Part shown: in pieces, positions 61,219 through 64,000 of the stretch
How positions within the stretch are numbered: the first letter of the stretch is position 1
Layout of the letters: each line of letters starts with the position of its first letter
NCBI GenBank assembly: GCA_030647435.1
Contig: JAUSJX010000060.1
Location: 59,079-123,078, forward strand
DNA: 64,000 nt
Origin: Candidatus Rokuibacteriota bacterium
GTDB lineage: Bacteria > Methylomirabilota > Methylomirabilia > Rokubacteriales > CSP1-6
Reading direction: 5' to 3'
Notes under the pieces: model-generated
What the model saw: only the letters and a program-made list of their open reading frames with translations
Told to the model about the DNA's origin: nothing
The model's database searches: none
Program-made: the position numbers and the translations under genes

Positions 61219-61785
61219 TCAGAAGAGGCCCGCGGCGCCGGCAAGGGCGCCAAGGCCGAAGATGAAGAAGAGCCCGGCCGCGACCAGGCGCACCCAGCGG
61301 AACGGCACGACGCGGTCGAGCCTCGTGGCCGCGAACACGGCCACACCGTCCGCCGCCAGCATGCCCGCCGTGGTGCCCGCCGTCACGAGCGCCGTCGAAG
61401 CGTAGCGCGCGCCCAAGGCCACGGTGGCGAGCTGGGTCTTGTCGCCCATCTCGGCGAGAAAGAAGATCACGATCGTCGAGAAGAGCGGCCCCCAGCCGGG
61501 ATGCTGCCCCGGCTCCTCCGCCGTATCAGGGAAGAGCGTCCACACGCCGAAGCCGATGAACGTGACGCCGAGCAGCAGCGCGAGCGCCCAGGGCTGGATC
61601 AGACGCGCCACCCACACGCCGGCAGTGGCCGCGAGGGCGTGGTTCAGCAGCGTCGCCAGCAGGATCCCCAGCATCACCGTCCACGGCCGGCGGTAGCGCG
61701 TCGCCAGCGAGAAGGCGATCAGCTGCGTCTTGTCGCCCATCTCCGCCAGCGCCACGACGGCGAAAGAGGTCCACAGCGCGGTCAT
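61219..61785 (-). CDS. GDT1/TMEM165 (UPF0016) family cation transporter
   Basis: This 188-residue protein has six predicted helices arranged as two homologous halves, each with the family motif E-x-G-D-K-T/S: LAEMGDKTQLIAFSLATRY near the start and FLAEMGDKTQLATVALGARY in the middle. Bacterial relatives export or take up Mn2+ or Ca2+. It starts 33 bases downstream of the 2-hydroxyacid dehydrogenase gene and ends 13 bases before the dehydratase start. No manganese riboswitch was recognised. Confidence 0.9.
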   Translation of the reverse strand: MTALWTSFAVVALAEMGDKTQLIAFSLATRYRRPWTVMLGILLATLLNHALAATAGVWVARLIQPWALALLLGVTFIGFGVWTLFPDTAEEPGQHPGWGPLFSTIVIFFLAEMGDKTQLATVALGARYASTALVTAGTTAGMLAADGVAVFAATRLDRVVPFRWVRLVAAGLFFIFGLGALAGAAGLF

Positions 61786-61817
61786 CCCGCCGATGATACC
61801 GCGCCGGCCGCCACGCG

Positions 61818-62789
61818 CTACCTCAGCTCGGGGATCACCCAGAGGGGCTTGTCACCCCGCACCACACGCTGGACATTGTCGAAGGCGTTCCTGAAGGCCT
61901 TGGTCCAGTTCTCCCAGGTCGGCCCCGCCGAGTGCGGCGTGAAGGTGACGTTCTCGAGACCGAAGAGCGGGTGGTTGATGAGCGGCGGCTCCTCGACCAT
62001 GACGTCGAGGCCCGCCGCGGAGATCTGCTTCGAGAGCAGCGCGTGGCGCAGCGCCTCTTCGTCCACGACGGGGCCGCGGCAGGTGTTGATCAGGATGGCG
62101 TCCTTCTGCATCATCGCGAACTCGCGCGCGCCCATCATTTTGCGGGTCGCGTCGTTCAGCGGCACGTGCAGGCTGACCACGTCGGAGGTCTGGAGCAGCT
62201 CGGGGAAAAGGGTGAACTTGACGCCCAGGGCGTCCTCCTGGTCCTCCGTGAGCCGGACGATGTCGTAGTACTGGATGTCCATGTCGAAGCCGGCAGCGCG
62301 GCGCACGACCTTCTTACCGATGGTGCCGAGGCCTACGATGCCGAGCTTCTTGCCCGCCAGCTCGTAGGTCCGCGTGGTGGAGAAGTCGCCGACCCGCCAC
62401 TTGCCGTGCGTCACGTTGACGTGGTGCCAGGCCATCTTCTTGTAGACAGCCAGGATCAGCATGAGGGTGTGCTCGGCGACGGCAACGGAGTTGGAGCCGC
62501 CGTTATTGGCGATGGGCACGCCGGCCTTCTTCGCTGCGGGTACGTCGATCCTGTCGTAGCCCGCGCTGATCAGCTGGACCAGCTTGAGTCCCGACCCGGC
62601 CTTGAAGAAGGCCTCACCCATGCCGGCCCGCGGGAACCCGACGTAGTACTCGGCGCCCGCCACGTGCTTGAGGAAGTTCGGGTCGTCGTGCTCGGTGACG
62701 ACCATCTCGAAGCCCCCGGGGATCATTGAGCGGGCGGTATCCATAATGGGGTCGGGCATCTTCGGGGCGAAGACGATCTTGGTGGCCAC
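61818..62789 (-). CDS. D-isomer-specific 2-hydroxyacid dehydrogenase
   Basis: In this 323-residue protein GKKLGIVGLGTIGKKVVRRAAGFDMDIQYYD is the NAD-binding Rossmann motif; NTCRGPVVDEEALRHALLS and the Glu and His of the catalytic triad (EEPP and PHSAG) follow. QLISAGYDRIDVPAA holds the substrate-binding segment. It reduces or oxidises a 2-hydroxy acid with NAD(H). Within the family it could be a phosphoglycerate, glyoxylate or hydroxyisocaproate dehydrogenase relative. The ATG at 62789 follows GGAGAG, and the thioesterase gene lies 23 bases upstream. Confidence 0.88.
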   Translation of the reverse strand: MATKIVFAPKMPDPIMDTARSMIPGGFEMVVTEHDDPNFLKHVAGAEYYVGFPRAGMGEAFFKAGSGLKLVQLISAGYDRIDVPAAKKAGVPIANNGGSNSVAVAEHTLMLILAVYKKMAWHHVNVTHGKWRVGDFSTTRTYELAGKKLGIVGLGTIGKKVVRRAAGFDMDIQYYDIVRLTEDQEDALGVKFTLFPELLQTSDVVSLHVPLNDATRKMMGAREFAMMQKDAILINTCRGPVVDEEALRHALLSKQISAAGLDVMVEEPPLINHPLFGLENVTFTPHSAGPTWENWTKAFRNAFDNVQRVVRGDKPLWVIPELR

Positions 62790-62812
62790 AGGACTCTCCT
62801 TTGATGCGGGTG

Positions 62813-63241
62813 CTAGGTCTTGGGTGGGAGCAGCATGTAGGTGGCGCGCCCGACGGCGACGAGCTTGCCCGCGCCGTCGGTGATGCGGGCCTCGCCGAAA
62901 GCGATGGAGCGCCCGCGGCGCAGGAGCCGTCCCTCGGCGACGATGTCGCCGTCACCCGCCGCGGCGAGGAAGCTGACGTTGAGGTCGAGCGTGGTCTGTC
63001 CGACGCCGCCGGCGGCGTTGTCGTGGGTCGTGCCGAGAGCGCCGCCGACGGCCATGTCCACGAGCGCGCTCAGCACGCCGCCGTGCACCGGGGCGCCGGC
63101 CGCGTTCCGGAGCCCGTCCCCTACGGGCACGCGGAGGCGCACCCAGCCCTCGCCGGCGTCGTCGACCTGGACGCCCAGGTAGCGCCAGAAGAGATTGGCC
63201 TGGGCGCGCTCGCGGGTGAGGGTCAGGAGGTCGGCGGGCAT
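62813..63241 (-). CDS. Hotdog-fold thioesterase, PaaI type
   Basis: This 142-residue protein matches the PaaI/YbgC hotdog family. The motif GAPVHGGVLSALVDMAVGGALG is the central helix with the HGG-x-x-x-x-x-D active-site pattern, and TLDLNVSFLAA together with RLLRRGRSIAFGEARI completes the fold. It hydrolyses acyl-CoA, commonly aromatic or short-chain esters, in the cytosol. It is first in a reverse-strand run with the dehydrogenase, the GDT1 transporter and the dehydratase. Confidence 0.85.
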   Translation of the reverse strand: MPADLLTLTRERAQANLFWRYLGVQVDDAGEGWVRLRVPVGDGLRNAAGAPVHGGVLSALVDMAVGGALGTTHDNAAGGVGQTTLDLNVSFLAAAGDGDIVAEGRLLRRGRSIAFGEARITDGAGKLVAVGRATYMLLPPKT

Positions 63242-63372
63242 GGAGGCCTAGTTATACCGAAAACCCGCGCGAGACTCAATCGCAGCGCGGCGATGCCCGC
63301 GGCGACAGTGCCCGCGGCGACAATGGTAGACTCCTGACTTGGCCCGGGAACCGCTCGGACCAAGGAGGACAC

Positions 63373-64000
63373 ATGGCAATCAGGATCGGCATCATCGGGG
63401 CAGGGGCCATCGGCTCGATCGTCGGCGGCATGCTGACGAAGGCCGGCCACGACGTCACGCTCATCGAGCAGTGGCCGGAGCACGTCGAGGCAATGAAACA
63501 TGTGGGCCTCCGGCTCTCGGGCACCTGCGGCGAGCACGTGGTGCCTGTCAAAGCGCTCCACATCCACGAGGTGCAGAGCATCCGCGAGCCCTTCGACGCT
63601 GTCTTCATCTCGGTCAAGAGCTACGACACCGAGTGGGCAACCGCCATGGCGGTGGCCAATCTCCGCCGGCCGGACGGCGTGGTCGTGGACTTCCAGAACG
63701 GGATCAACGACGAGCGCGTGGCGGCGGTGGCGGGCAGGGAGCGGACGCTCGGCTGCGTCATCACGATCAGCGCGGGCATGTACGAGGCGGGCCATGCGAT
63801 CCGCACCGACAGAGGCGCCATCGGCTTCAAGATCGGGGAGCACGACGGCAAGGACACGCCGCGGGCGCGGGAGATCGCGCGCATCATGAACGACGTCGCG
63901 ACCAGCAAGGTCACGACCAATCTCTGGGGCGAGCGCTGGTCCAAGCTGGCCGTCAACTGCATGGTCAATCCAATCTCCGGCCTGTCCGGCTTCGATTCGG
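63373..64000 (+). CDS. Ketopantoate-reductase-like (ApbA/PanE family) oxidoreductase, 3' partial
   Basis: AAGGAGGACAC precedes the ATG at 63373. The first residues GIIGAGAIGSIVGGMLTKAGHDVTLIE are the NADP-binding fold of the family, followed by VFISVKSYDTEWA, FQNGIN (with the conserved Asn-Gly) and WGERWSKLAVNCMVNP, the start of the C-terminal helical domain with its catalytic Lys. The frame is open to the end of the window, with 209 codons visible of about 300 expected. It is divergent from the thioesterase gene. True PanE or a relative acting on another 2-keto acid cannot be told apart. Confidence 0.85.
   Translation, partial: MAIRIGIIGAGAIGSIVGGMLTKAGHDVTLIEQWPEHVEAMKHVGLRLSGTCGEHVVPVKALHIHEVQSIREPFDAVFISVKSYDTEWATAMAVANLRRPDGVVVDFQNGINDERVAAVAGRERTLGCVITISAGMYEAGHAIRTDRGAIGFKIGEHDGKDTPRAREIARIMNDVATSKVTTNLWGERWSKLAVNCMVNPISGLSGFDS

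Overview
The window is about 64 kb of high-GC bacterial DNA. It encodes twin-arginine and Sec signal peptides, periplasmic c-type cytochromes, a PpiD-type foldase, GreA and a TrmI-type tRNA methyltransferase. The mix of many family-5 peptide transporters, RoxA-like cytochromes and an UroD-family methyltransferase-like protein suggests an uncultured soil or sediment bacterium, perhaps of the Rokubacteria/Methylomirabilota kind. That placement is inference: there is no rRNA gene or other phylogenetic marker here to confirm it.

Layout. 1-1.6 kb: end of a peptidase-like gene and an aldo/keto reductase. 1.8-16 kb: a co-directional oxidative cluster with a catalase-fold heme protein between two copies of a small unknown protein, two membrane-anchored diheme cytochromes, a DUF2339 membrane protein, two RoxA-like diheme lipoproteins and a GMC flavoprotein. 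16-18.2 kb: a reverse-strand fusion of a papain-like peptidase and an alpha/beta hydrolase. 18.6-36.3 kb: three consecutive family-5 ABC transporter loci; only the first has ATPases, and it also contains an amidase with its AtzG-like partner. IS fragments, a tyrosine-integrase remnant and a tRNA-Arg(UCU) gene lie among them. 36.4-42.1 kb: an eroded region with a 112-bp direct repeat, a conserved 58-residue protein, an HdrB-like protein, a class-3 lipase and fragments of exonuclease III, VIT and IS3-type genes.

42.2-45.2 kb (reverse strand): a UroD/methyltransferase-like protein, a membrane HEAGH protein and a rhodanese-ThiF/MoeB protein. The last carries an in-frame TGA exactly where the family has its E1 cysteine, followed by a hairpin at the right distance to be a bacterial SECIS element. 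It is a candidate selenoprotein and the most striking single feature. 45.3-54 kb: a dTDP-sugar operon (rmlA, RmlC-like, rmlB), an HtrA-like protein with all three catalytic residues lost, an HD phosphohydrolase, a glutaryl-CoA-dehydrogenase-like enzyme, a VOC protein, an MFS exporter and TrmI. 54-64 kb: a broken AzgA purine permease, a MITE-like inverted-repeat element, ppiD, greA, a solitary DGQHR protein with a clear promoter, an IlvD/Edd dehydratase, a GDT1-family transporter, a 2-hydroxyacid dehydrogenase, a PaaI-type thioesterase and the start of a ketopantoate-reductase-like gene.

Likely cooperation: the 1.8-16 kb cluster reads as a periplasmic oxidation module (flavoprotein and heme oxygenases/peroxidases acting on a hydrophobic substrate, with c-type cytochromes carrying electrons). 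The transporter loci point to scavenging of peptides or similar small nitrogen compounds. The rml genes feed surface-polysaccharide synthesis.
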